64,000 bases of DNA, taken from Candidatus Nitrosotenuis aquarius. Lineage in GTDB: Archaea; Thermoproteota; Nitrososphaeria; Nitrososphaerales; Nitrosopumilaceae. Every line of letters starts with the position of its first letter. Within the stretch, counting starts at the first letter, position 1. This document shows, piece after piece, positions 42,978 to 50,950 of this stretch. Position numbers and translations under genes: made by a program. The notes beneath the pieces were generated by a model. It did not search any database. It was given only the letters and a program-made list of their open reading frames with translations, and had not been told where the DNA came from. The stretch is from assembly GCF_002787055.1 (NCBI RefSeq), contig NZ_CP024808.1, positions 1,204,328 to 1,268,327 on the forward strand, read 5' to 3'.

Positions 42978-43047
42978 ACAGAACTAGGCAGTTTTGTGCG
43001 TGTTTTGATGGTATCGTAATTTAACACTGGTGTTGCTGGGGTTAACC
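42974..43047 (-). repeat. Dispersed 74-bp intergenic repeat, copy 2
   Basis: Reverse complement matches 4,789-4,862, with identical 20-nt (42,979-42,998) and 14-nt (43,014-43,027) blocks. In minus sense it begins 6 bp after the AN1 gene's stop. It overlaps the last three codon positions of the sugar dehydrogenase stop region on the other strand. Confidence 0.75.
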
Positions 43048-43052
43048 ACACA

Positions 43053-43259
43053 TTACCTTCCAAACATTCTAGAGAAAAATCCCTTTTTCTGGCGGATTAC
43101 CTTTTTTTCGCCAAAGCGTTTTGCGCGAATTGAGCTTAGCTTGACACACCTATGCTCTTCTGGAAGTCTGTGCTCTGCACAAAACTCGTCTTTGCAGTAA
43201 TTGCACTCAAAGGGCAGATCTGTCTCGTTTCCGCAATAAGCGCAATTTACTTTCTTCAT
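43053..43259 (-). CDS. AN1-type zinc-finger protein
   Basis: 68 residues. Cys6/Cys9, Cys19/Cys22, then Cys27-x2-His, HRC pattern (CAYCGNETDLPFECNYCKDEFCAEHRLPEEHRC) matches the AN1 finger, with a basic tail (GEKKVIRQKKGFFSRMF). Eukaryotic AN1 proteins bind ubiquitin-pathway partners; archaeal roles are unknown. Confidence 0.85.
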   Translation of the reverse strand: MKKVNCAYCGNETDLPFECNYCKDEFCAEHRLPEEHRCVKLSSIRAKRFGEKKVIRQKKGFFSRMFGR

Positions 43260-43325
43260 GATGTTATTATTGTGGAACTTCTAATAAACTAAAAACATAA
43301 AACAATCATCTTGAAAAGTGGTATC

Positions 43326-44066
43326 ATGCTTGCAGGCAAAGTCGCTATTATTACTGGCGCATCAAGCGGAATAGGCGAAGCAACCGCTCGGGCACTTGCA
43401 AAGGCAGGCGCCAAAGTAGCAATCGGTGCGCGAAGAACAGACAGACTAGAGCAAGTAAAATCACAAATAGAAAAAGACGGTGGCGAGGTCTTTATGCAAA
43501 GACTTGATGTGACAAAAAAGACAGACTGTGATTCCTTTGTGGATGCCGTGGTGAAAAAATGGGGAACAGTCGATATTTTGGTTAACAATGCGGGCTTGAT
43601 GCCTCTAAGCTTTTTTAAAAACTTGAAAGTCTCTGAATGGGACCAGATGATTGACGTCAACATAAAAGGCGTGTTGTATTGTACAGGAGCTGTGATTCCT
43701 CATTTGGTTGCAAAAAAATCTGGTCATATTGTGAATCTGTCATCGGTTGCCGGAAGAATCGTGTTTCCTGCTGGATCGGTTTATTGCGCAACAAAACATG
43801 CGGTTGCGGCATTCTCTGAAGGATTAAGGCAAGAATTTAGCGTCAGGTACAACATTCGTGTTACTTCCATAGAGCCTGGGGTTGTTGCAACAGAACTCAA
43901 CGACACCATTACCGATGAGTCTTTGAAGGGGTTTGTCGAGTCGGCCAAGAAAATGGTGGCACTACAGGCAGAAGACATTGCAAATGCCATTTTGTTTGCA
44001 GTCGAGTCGCCACCACACATGAATGTCAATGAAATTTTGATTAGGCCCACCACGCAAGAACGATAA
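43326..44066 (+). CDS. Short-chain dehydrogenase/reductase
   Basis: 246 residues from ATG 43,326; a TTG at 43,311 with its own TATA-like box is an alternative. Classical SDR: TGASSGIGEA cofactor site near residue 10, NNAG near 87, catalytic Ser in NLSSVAGR and YCATK (Tyr-x3-Lys). NADP preference suggested by the basic GARRTDR segment. Substrate unknown. The stop overlaps the next start by 1 bp. Confidence 0.9.
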   Translation: MLAGKVAIITGASSGIGEATARALAKAGAKVAIGARRTDRLEQVKSQIEKDGGEVFMQRLDVTKKTDCDSFVDAVVKKWGTVDILVNNAGLMPLSFFKNLKVSEWDQMIDVNIKGVLYCTGAVIPHLVAKKSGHIVNLSSVAGRIVFPAGSVYCATKHAVAAFSEGLRQEFSVRYNIRVTSIEPGVVATELNDTITDESLKGFVESAKKMVALQAEDIANAILFAVESPPHMNVNEILIRPTTQER

Positions 44067-45199
44067 TGCAGAAAATTCTGATTTTGGGTGGTGGATTTGG
44101 GGGCTTGGCAGCTGCCAATGAGTTACGAGCTAATCTGTCTGACGTCTCTATCACAGTTGTAGACAAAAAAGACTACTTCATGATGGACTTGGTAAAGCTG
44201 TGGATAATCAAGGGTGTTCGCACATTTGAGAAATCAAAGCGACCGCTGCACACCATAACAAAAAAGGGGATTGAATTTGTAAATGAATCCGTAACTGGAA
44301 TTGACTTTAAAGCAAAAAAGGTCAAAACCACAACCAAGGAATTATCCTATGACTATCTGATTGTTGCGTTAGGTGTCGAACTTGCGCCGGAGAAAATCTC
44401 TGGACTGCCTGAAAATGGATATGTTTTGTATGATTTAGAGCATGGACCAAAAATTAGAGAAAAAATTACGCAGATGAAGTCTGGCAAGCTAGGCTTTGTC
44501 ATTACTGGAATGCCGTACAAGTGCCCACCTGCTCCATTTGAGGCTGCACTGATCATAGATTCCATGCTAAAAGAACAAGGAGTGCGTGACAAAATTGAAA
44601 TTGATTTTTACAGTCCCGCGCCAATTACACTTCCTGCGGCTGGGCCTGAGGTGAGCAACCAACTATTACAAATGTTAAACAAAGAAAACATTCGATTCCA
44701 TGGAAATAAAAAGACAACGTCGGTTGGGAAAAATTCCATACAATTTGAGGATGGCAGCTCTGTACCATTTGATGTTTTAATTGCTATACCTCCACACAAG
44801 GCGCCAAAGGTTGTGTATGAATCTGGCCTAGCACAGGAAGGTGGATACATTCCAGTAAAGCGCGACTGCAAAACAGCAATTGATTCCGTTTATGCAATAG
44901 GTGATGTCACCACAATGATGGTGACTGGTACAATATCTGTGCCAAAGGCTGGAATTTTTGCAGAAGGGGAGGGAATTGCAGTTGCCCGAGATATTATATC
45001 AAAAATAAAACAAAAGGAAAACCCTGATGTCTTTGATGGCAAAGGTGGATGCTTTGTGGAAATGGGCAACACTGCGGGCTATGTCTATGTGGACATGTTT
45101 GCATCGCCAAATCCTATAACGAGACTGGATGAGCCAGCACCGAAACACATGATAGAAAAGGAAAACTTTGAGCAGGAGAGAATTGCAAAATGGCTATGA
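44066..45199 (+). CDS. FAD-dependent oxidoreductase, sulfide:quinone reductase-like
   Basis: 377 residues. N-terminal FAD-binding GGGFGGLAAANEL (8-20), YDYLIVALGVELAPEKISGLP, a Cys in GMPYKCPPAPFEA near residue 153 as in type III SQR/NDH-2-like enzymes, and the second FAD motif YAIGDVTTM near 275. Only one of the two usual redox cysteines is evident, so SQR activity is uncertain. Operon with the SDR. Confidence 0.82.
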   Translation: MQKILILGGGFGGLAAANELRANLSDVSITVVDKKDYFMMDLVKLWIIKGVRTFEKSKRPLHTITKKGIEFVNESVTGIDFKAKKVKTTTKELSYDYLIVALGVELAPEKISGLPENGYVLYDLEHGPKIREKITQMKSGKLGFVITGMPYKCPPAPFEAALIIDSMLKEQGVRDKIEIDFYSPAPITLPAAGPEVSNQLLQMLNKENIRFHGNKKTTSVGKNSIQFEDGSSVPFDVLIAIPPHKAPKVVYESGLAQEGGYIPVKRDCKTAIDSVYAIGDVTTMMVTGTISVPKAGIFAEGEGIAVARDIISKIKQKENPDVFDGKGGCFVEMGNTAGYVYVDMFASPNPITRLDEPAPKHMIEKENFEQERIAKWL

Positions 45200-45403
45200 C
45201 TCTTTTGTCTTTTCTCTGCTCATGTGGCCAAGCAGTGCCTTGAGATCAGAACTGACATTGTCTGCGTTTTTCATAAAATCTAGCTTTTCGGTGATGTTCT
45301 TTTTGAAGTCTTCTGCCTCTGTTTCTATTCGCAGCTTTTCCTGGCAGTCCAGATGATCTTGATCAGTACCTGAGATTTTTTTGCAAATAGAGCAGATCTT
45401 CAT
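45194..45403 (-). CDS. Small zinc-knuckle coiled-coil protein
   Basis: 69 residues: Cys4-x2-Cys7 and His17/Cys20 (DHLDC) make one zinc site, followed by a charged helix (CQEKLRIETEAEDFKKNITEK). Overlaps the oxidoreductase stop by 6 bp on the other strand. Function unknown. Confidence 0.6.
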   Translation of the reverse strand: MKICSICKKISGTDQDHLDCQEKLRIETEAEDFKKNITEKLDFMKNADNVSSDLKALLGHMSREKTKES

Positions 45404-45456
45404 GGAATTAGTATATCGTCAGGATTTAATAATTTCACGTCTTGCCTTGCTTTTTA

Positions 45457-45531
45457 GGGGCCGTAGTCCAGCTTGGTTAAGATGCTAGCCTGGGGTGCTA
45501 GAGATCGTGAGTTCAAATCTCACCGGCCCCA
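45457..45531 (+). tRNA. tRNA-Pro (GGG)
   Basis: Acceptor stem GGGGCCG/CGGCCCC with discriminator A, anticodon stem CTAGC/GCTAG around loop CTGGGGT (anticodon GGG), and T stem GTGAG/CTCAC around TTCAAAT. No intron. A decayed transposase fragment begins 63 bp downstream, suggesting the 3' side is an insertion hot spot. Confidence 0.92.
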
Positions 45532-45593
45532 CTTTAATTTTAATCACATTTGATCATTTATCGACCACAACAAAACTCAAGCTGGGGGGGGGG

Positions 45594-45788
45594 CTTAACG
45601 GAGAAATCCATGACCATGAAAAAGTTGTCAGAGGATTAAAGAAAGACGATTCGCCTTTGATTTCAGGCTATCAAATCTATCACAACATAAGACCTCACAT
45701 GAATTTACAGAACAAGACACCAGCCGAGGTTTGCGGAATAATTATCAAGGGACATGACAAGTGGAGGACTAATCGAGAACGCAAGCCT
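45594..45788 (+). pseudogene. Transposase C-terminal relic
   Basis: About 65 codons starting after a run of ten G (45,584-45,593). LNGEIHDHEKVVRGLKK aligns with LNGEIRDREKVMRGLKN of the 14,188 transposase; also SGYQIYHN..RPHMNLQNKTPAEVCGI versus TGYQIYHNYVRPHMALEGKTPADMAGI, with one residue missing. The upstream catalytic part and any terminal repeats are absent, so it is a diverged remnant of a related element. Confidence 0.85.
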
Positions 45789-45923
45789 ATGAGTGATTGG
45801 TTTTCTTTTGAATCAATAATGATGTTATTCTATGGATTTTTTTCGGGAGCAACGTTCACGTATTTTATCAATAGACCACGTAAAGAAAACTATCGAAAGA
45901 AGCCCCAAGAGAACAATGGGTAA
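45789..45923 (+). CDS. Small membrane ORF with basic tail beside the relic
   Basis: 44 residues from ATG 45,789, in frame with the relic. One hydrophobic helix (MMLFYGFFSGATFTYFI) and a basic tail (NRPRKENYRKKPQ). Design and size recall the 38-residue ORF in the intact element (13,044). It overlaps the 3' end of the minus-strand metalloprotease by about 99 bp, so it may not be expressed. Confidence 0.35.
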   Translation: MSDWFSFESIMMLFYGFFSGATFTYFINRPRKENYRKKPQENNG

Positions 45924-46358
45924 AATGGCTGAAAGATCATTAATACGGTATAATTCATTTTGTGTTGACTCGAATATTGCATATCCTAACTCCAAAAACC
46001 CCGATCCAATAAAACCGATTAGAATGAAGTTATGTTTTCTTAAAAATTTGAAAATGAATATTGGAGCTATACTTGCAAAAACGCCAAAAGAGCCACCCAT
46101 GGCCCAAGATACTTCTTTCATATGTTCAGGGAATGGATCACAAATCAATGCCAAACGAGTAAAAACCCAAGGCCAGAAAACATCTCCACCGTTAACCCAA
46201 CAGACTATTCCATGTCCTAATTCATGTGCGATTCCAGCTGGCCAGAATAACCCCAACATTATGATTGTGGAAAGCACTCCGCTAATCCAAGCCCTGTCAA
46301 AACCACCACGATTCCATAATTCACGAAAAGTTTTTCGTTTCCTCAATAAACGATTCAA
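45825..46358 (-). CDS. Membrane metalloprotease-like protein (HELGH)
   Basis: 177 residues. Membrane helix with HELGHGIVCWVNGGD (zinc motif near residue 45), then three further helices (SWAMGGSFGVFASIAPIFIF, ILIGFIGSGFLELGYAIF, AILPIVLLGLLSIVFFTW). Resembles M50/site-2-type proteases with the active site in a membrane helix, though a clear third ligand (NPDG/LDG) is not visible. It lies between the tRNA-Pro relic region and a 340-bp gap and may be accessory. Confidence 0.6.
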   Translation of the reverse strand: MNRLLRKRKTFRELWNRGGFDRAWISGVLSTIIMLGLFWPAGIAHELGHGIVCWVNGGDVFWPWVFTRLALICDPFPEHMKEVSWAMGGSFGVFASIAPIFIFKFLRKHNFILIGFIGSGFLELGYAIFESTQNELYRINDLSAILPIVLLGLLSIVFFTWSIDKIRERCSRKKSIE

Positions 46359-46699
46359 GTTTTACTCTAGTTTAAACTCAAATGAGCTGAGACTTGACAC
46401 GAATAAAAATTGGAGATGTGAGCCACAAATTTGACAGCACCTAGAATAAAATTACTTGATAAGAACCAGAAATTTAAAATCTCAAATCAAGATCTATTCC
46501 CAATTATGAACAATCTGCCCCCATTTTCCACACAAACCATGCCTGACCCCCCACCATTGTAAAAATTTCAACTTTCTACCAAGTGCGTCCATTTTGAACA
46601 GCATGCTGAATAATAGCTAGACATACGTACACATACTAGGCGTTTGAGGTTGTCGCCAACATGCCTGCCGGAGTTGACCTTAAGCCTTAGATGCCTGTT
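46359..46699. other. Intergenic region without recognised gene
   Basis: 341 bp. Contains the promoter side of the HELGH gene and C-rich runs (46,529-46,533; 46,549-46,554). A minus-strand 17-codon frame (MVGGQAWFVWKMGAD type, near 46,506-46,559) is seen but unsupported. No RNA gene found. Confidence 0.4.
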
Positions 46700-47653
46700 C
46701 TAGTTTCTACACTTGCAGTTTGACTCGCCGCAAAGACAATACACCTGGAATGTAAACACCTTAGTCTTTGATGCTATTCCATCAGTTACATCCACGTACA
46801 CCAAAAATGTCTCTATATCGGTAAAATCCTTGCTTAGTTCATACGATATCGAATAATCACCATTAGAGTCTGTTTCTCCCTTGAATTCCTCTAGAATGTT
46901 TTCCCCATAATCCTCAACACGCACAAAAACAGTAGCGCCTTCTACATTCCCTTCAAAATTCTCCACATGGATTTCCAAGTTTTGTGCAGTTCCGCGCCTT
47001 ACTGCCTTTTGGCCCTGTATGGTAACATCTAAGCCGAGATCTATCTGGCTTGAATTTACCACCTCTAGTGCTATGATTTTTTTGTCAATTAGATACTGGA
47101 TTCCATGCAAAAAATCCGAGTCCGATATTTTTCCCTCTGACCACCATTTAGCAGATAATTTTAGCCAAGAAGGAATTATAGAGTTTTTTTGCACATGAAA
47201 ATAGTACGGCATTAGTTCCTTTCCTGCATGATATACAGAAACTTCGTATGTTCCCGCAGGAGAATAATGATGCAATGGAATAGAAGTAGAATATGCGCCG
47301 CTTTGCAAAACTGGAATGGTGTATTCCGCTCGTATACCGTCTGGACCTGTTACAATCAGTGTTACAGGACTAGTCTGGCCAAAATCTCCAGTTCTGCCAG
47401 AGATCTTGACAAATGCAGTCTCACCGTATTTTGGCAGATTATACGTTGTCTGGACAGGCTTTAGTTTTTCAAATTGTATGAAATCACGTCTACTCAGCTC
47501 CACTAGTGAATCAATCAGGCTTTGATCATTTACCTTGTCAAAGGCCCAAAGCTTGATCTTGCTTTTGATCCAGTTTGGGATCTCTTCCGCATTAGCTGTC
47601 TGTACTAGTGATAATACCATTGCAAAAACCAGAATTGCAAATAGCTTGTACAA
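46700..47653 (-). CDS. Secreted protein with W-K-W repeats and Ig-like region
   Basis: 317 residues with a signal peptide (about 1-22, ending NA). Two copies of the W-K-W module: EIPNWIKSKIKLWAFDK near 23-60 and IPSWLKLSAKWWSEGK...GIQYLIDKKII near 155-195. Between and after these are strand-rich Ig/CARDB-like regions (GPDGIRAEYTIP, LEIHVENFEGNVEGATVFV). The end is Cys-rich (CLCGESNCKC). Likely a cell-surface protein of this phylum; it matches the repeat in the 17,246 protein. Confidence 0.75.
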   Translation of the reverse strand: MYKLFAILVFAMVLSLVQTANAEEIPNWIKSKIKLWAFDKVNDQSLIDSLVELSRRDFIQFEKLKPVQTTYNLPKYGETAFVKISGRTGDFGQTSPVTLIVTGPDGIRAEYTIPVLQSGAYSTSIPLHHYSPAGTYEVSVYHAGKELMPYYFHVQKNSIIPSWLKLSAKWWSEGKISDSDFLHGIQYLIDKKIIALEVVNSSQIDLGLDVTIQGQKAVRRGTAQNLEIHVENFEGNVEGATVFVRVEDYGENILEEFKGETDSNGDYSISYELSKDFTDIETFLVYVDVTDGIASKTKVFTFQVYCLCGESNCKCRN

Positions 47654-47688
47654 TGTATTCTAGAGTACATTTTTGATAAAAAACGATT

Positions 47689-48288
47689 CTATCCAATGTC
47701 AAACTGATTCAGGCTGCGCCACAAATACCACGTAGCCACGCTTCTATATGGACGCCATTTTTCCGCAATTTTTTCCATTTGCTCCTTTTTTGGCAGATCT
47801 GATAGCGAATACAGCTTCTGGATTCCCTTTTTGAGCCCCAAGTCCCCCACAGGTAAAACATCCTGCCTGCCCAGAGAAAAAATCAAAAACATTTCTGCAG
47901 TCCAGCGTCCAATCCCCCTTACTTTTGTTAGCTGCTCAATTACCTCTTCGTCTGTGAGATTTCTCATGTATGACAGTCTGATCTCTTTAGATTCTACTCT
48001 GCTAGACAAATCCTTGATGTAAGAGACCTTCATGTACGATAAACCATCTTTTCGCAGCTTGACATCAGATGTCTTTAGGACATCAGCTGGTTTGGGGAAT
48101 CTTCCATAAATTTCTCTAAATCTAGTGGAGATGGAATCAGCTGCCTTGCCAGAGAGCTGCTGTGTTATGATTGCCTCTACTAGTGATTCATATGGATTTT
48201 TTGTAATTGGTAGATTGTACTTTCCTATTTTGTCGATTACCTTGGCTAGCTTTCTGTCTTTTTTGAGGTGTTTTAGTGCAGCTGTCAA
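47689..48288 (-). CDS. HhH-GPD DNA glycosylase (AlkA-like)
   Basis: 199 residues. HhH motif LTKVRGIGRWTAEMFLIFSLG and catalytic Asp in LPVGDLGLKKG; EAIITQQLSGKAADSI at the N-terminal side as in 3-methyladenine DNA glycosylase II. No 4Fe-4S Cys cluster. Removes alkylated bases. Last gene of the thpR-cca-kinase-glycosylase cluster; overlaps the kinase stop by 4 bp. Confidence 0.9.
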   Translation of the reverse strand: MTAALKHLKKDRKLAKVIDKIGKYNLPITKNPYESLVEAIITQQLSGKAADSISTRFREIYGRFPKPADVLKTSDVKLRKDGLSYMKVSYIKDLSSRVESKEIRLSYMRNLTDEEVIEQLTKVRGIGRWTAEMFLIFSLGRQDVLPVGDLGLKKGIQKLYSLSDLPKKEQMEKIAEKWRPYRSVATWYLWRSLNQFDIG

Positions 48289-49043
48289 CTCAGCTTGAGA
48301 ACCTCTAGTACGTCATCAAAGCTTTGTTGAGTTCTAATTTCCTTGTAGTTGCGCAATGCAGAAATGATTTTTTGTTTTGGTGGAAGCTTGTATATTCTAT
48401 TTACCATTTTTGCAAGACCCGAGCCAATCAGGATGGCTTGGGAAGCTGAAGTGACATTGGATGCCTTGCGCTCCAAGCTGGCGCTCTCAAAGTCGATCAT
48501 GGTGATGTTTTTGCCTACAATAACATGCTTTGTTATGTTGCTTAATTCCCCATGGTCAAGGCCAGCTTCATCTAATTTGTAACAGTCAGTTAGAACTTTT
48601 TTTATCACGGTTTTTAGCTTGGCAGCACTTCCTTTGCCTTTTAGCTCAGAGACCCAGTCGTAGATTTTTACGCCTGACAAAAACTCCATTACGACAAAAT
48701 TCTTGCTGCTAGCTATCAGCTTGGGCCCTACGCCTGCCTTGTTTGCAGCTCCTAGCAGTATAGTCTCATTTTTCATGTCTGGTCTTGGCGAGTCTGTTCT
48801 GCGAATTTTGAGTGCAACTTTTTTTGTGCCCATTTTTGCCAAGACTACTATTCCTGCATAGCCCTTGCCCAAAACGCAGATCTTGTCAAGTGTCATTGGA
48901 CCCTCAAATGACACACCGTCTATGCCTAGACTCTTGAGTTCTTTTACTCTTGATTGGAGCTGCGCTCTAGTCGCCCTTGGGTATCCAAGTATTGCAGAAT
49001 ATGGTTCCTTGACTAGATCACTTGCTGGAAAAAATTGTCTCAT
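48285..49043 (-). CDS. Atypical RIO/COG2112-like protein kinase
   Basis: 252 residues from ATG 49,043 (the frame is open to 49,097 inside cca). Kinase features: Gly-loop GKGYAGIVVLAK, invariant Lys in VALKIRR, the catalytic segment DHGELSN in place of HRD...N, and DFESA in place of DFG. A helix-hairpin-like N-terminal region precedes them. Substrate unknown. It overlaps cca by 26 bp at its start and lies in a tRNA-maturation cluster. Confidence 0.82.
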   Translation of the reverse strand: MRQFFPASDLVKEPYSAILGYPRATRAQLQSRVKELKSLGIDGVSFEGPMTLDKICVLGKGYAGIVVLAKMGTKKVALKIRRTDSPRPDMKNETILLGAANKAGVGPKLIASSKNFVVMEFLSGVKIYDWVSELKGKGSAAKLKTVIKKVLTDCYKLDEAGLDHGELSNITKHVIVGKNITMIDFESASLERKASNVTSASQAILIGSGLAKMVNRIYKLPPKQKIISALRNYKEIRTQQSFDDVLEVLKLS

Positions 49044-50346
49044 CTGTTGAGACGAGTTTCCGTGCAGCCTCTTTAATGGATTTGCCTTTGGCGGCACTTG
49101 CAGTTGTGATTTTGAATTTTTTAATTTCTGATTTTAATCCAGCGGGAACTCCAGATTTTTCTATATTATATTGGATGAGAAATTTTAGGAATTTTTGTGC
49201 ATCTACGTTTTGTCTTTTTTGCAGAGAACAAACCTTTCCGTCATCATTAATCCACATCGCTAGACTTTTCTTTTTGTTTGCAGCAATGAATTTTTCCACG
49301 TGATCTGCTACAAAGAACTCTGGCCCTAGCCTTGTCTGCAGGTCATCCAGCTTTTTTGATTGCAACAAAAACAACAATGACGCAACATTATTCTCAGATA
49401 TGGTAGCTGATCTCTTCAATACGGAAAACCCAGCCTGATTCATTTGTGTGGCAAGAGATGTTGCCGCGCGCTTTATCTGGCCCCAAATTATGTCTGGGCT
49501 GCGTGGCTTGTACCTAAACGATAACACCAGAACATTTTTTGTGTCTAGCTTGGCGCTTTTTTTCTTTATAGTGAAAAATGACAAGGCTGGTTTGCGCAAA
49601 AACGCACGCGCAGCTAGGACAAATCTTCCAATGTTTTCATTGGATATTGCAGCGCCCAAGTTTCTGTTCTCATCTATTGGATCTATTATGACAATTTTTG
49701 TATCAAACTGCTTTGTCGTCTTTCCAATTACTTGGCCTGCCTTTAGCTGCGCAATCTCTTTTAGTACATTTTCAAGCGAGCCGAAATTGAGAACCAAGAC
49801 CTCTGCCACATAACCGGAAAATCCCTGCTTGGCAATCTCTGCACCATAGATGTCATCTGCCTTCAAGAATGCCTTTAGCAGTCTTACCTCGTTTTTCATT
49901 GTGCCAGTTAACGATTTTATCATGAATTTTGTGTGAAACGGGGACCTGTCTGCTGAGCTCTTCCAGGCACCTTCCTGCACGTCATAGCAAGGGACCACGT
50001 TTACCTTGGTGTCACGGATTTGCGCTTCCACGAACGGGTGCTCGGCATATCTGACATAGGGCTTGAACTGGTGTAGTGCGGCAAATCCGATTTTTTTGCC
50101 AATATCTACAAACTCTTTTTCTGGGGTGTCGGAGTGGAACTTTACAAAAACATCAATGTCTGCTCTTTTTGGAAGCCACGTCCCCTTGGCATAAGATCCG
50201 ACGATCTCAATTCCTGTTACCTGGGAATACTTGGATGCCTCTTTTTGCACTAATCTGACTGACTGCTCCACAATCACATCCTTTTGCTTTTGCAGCTTTT
50301 CCGATGGGATGACGTACTTTTCTGCCTGTTTTAGGATGTGGTTCAT
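49018..50346 (-). CDS. cca: CCA tRNA nucleotidyltransferase (archaeal class I)
   Basis: 442 residues. GSYAKGTWLPKRADIDVFVKF near residue 50 is the class I nucleotidyltransferase motif with the catalytic acidic pair, followed by the central YAEHPFVEAQ and KFMIKSLTG and the tail/body domains. Adds or repairs the 3' CCA end of tRNAs (no encoded CCA is present in the three tRNA genes of this window). Overlaps thpR upstream by 4 bp. Confidence 0.93.
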   Translation of the reverse strand: MNHILKQAEKYVIPSEKLQKQKDVIVEQSVRLVQKEASKYSQVTGIEIVGSYAKGTWLPKRADIDVFVKFHSDTPEKEFVDIGKKIGFAALHQFKPYVRYAEHPFVEAQIRDTKVNVVPCYDVQEGAWKSSADRSPFHTKFMIKSLTGTMKNEVRLLKAFLKADDIYGAEIAKQGFSGYVAEVLVLNFGSLENVLKEIAQLKAGQVIGKTTKQFDTKIVIIDPIDENRNLGAAISNENIGRFVLAARAFLRKPALSFFTIKKKSAKLDTKNVLVLSFRYKPRSPDIIWGQIKRAATSLATQMNQAGFSVLKRSATISENNVASLLFLLQSKKLDDLQTRLGPEFFVADHVEKFIAANKKKSLAMWINDDGKVCSLQKRQNVDAQKFLKFLIQYNIEKSGVPAGLKSEIKKFKITTASAAKGKSIKEAARKLVSTDETIFSSK

Positions 50347-50879
50347 TTTGCGTTTATTACTCCTATATCAGAATAGATTGGCCCGCTAGGTGTAAGAACG
50401 CTTTGCTTGAACTTGATGGAAGATACCTTTTGTGTGCCAAATTTTGTAGAAGAATATTTTGAGATTTGGTCTGTAATGTCGCCTGTCTTGTTTTTTATTC
50501 TAAATATGGTGGCATGAGGCTTGAGTGGCTTGTCCGATCTGAATCCCAGTGGAGCTAGCTTTTCCTCTACTAGTTTAGCAAGCTCGACCAGCTTTTCTCC
50601 TCCTTGGTCTAGGCCGATCCAGATTACTCGCGGAAACTTGGGCTTTGGGAAAGCACTCACCCCGATAAATCCAATATCAAATGAGGAAAATTGTATGGTA
50701 TCCAGCTGGGCCTGAACTTTTTTTGCCATTTCCTCTGTTATCTCTCCTAGAAACATTAGTGTAAAGTGCATGTTGTGAATTTCAACTGGCTTTGCAGGAA
50801 TTTTGATTTCAGATTGTACTTTTTTGATTGAATCCAAAACTGTACCATCAGTAATCTCTACTGCAACAAATGTTCGCAT
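50343..50879 (-). CDS. thpR: RNA 2',3'-cyclic phosphodiesterase
   Basis: 178 residues. The two H-x-T/S motifs are HFTL (near 39) and HATI (near 127), the active site of the 2H phosphoesterase superfamily. In archaea these enzymes open 2',3'-cyclic phosphates on RNA ends. First gene of the cluster with cca. Confidence 0.9.
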   Translation of the reverse strand: MRTFVAVEITDGTVLDSIKKVQSEIKIPAKPVEIHNMHFTLMFLGEITEEMAKKVQAQLDTIQFSSFDIGFIGVSAFPKPKFPRVIWIGLDQGGEKLVELAKLVEEKLAPLGFRSDKPLKPHATIFRIKNKTGDITDQISKYSSTKFGTQKVSSIKFKQSVLTPSGPIYSDIGVINAK

Positions 50880-50950
50880 TTGAGAAATGATGTACTTGTC
50901 TTTTTAATGGCTTGCGGTAATTCTATATCGGGCACAAAGGGTGCAAAAAC

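Noticed and set aside
46506-46559. 17-codon minus-strand frame in the 46.5-kb gap
   Set aside because: Too short, with no zinc or membrane motif and no clear promoter; only recorded in the intergenic entry.
45457-46700. Integrative element with tRNA-Pro as attachment site
   Set aside because: No repeat of the tRNA 3' end was found downstream and no integrase gene is present; only a transposase relic is supported.
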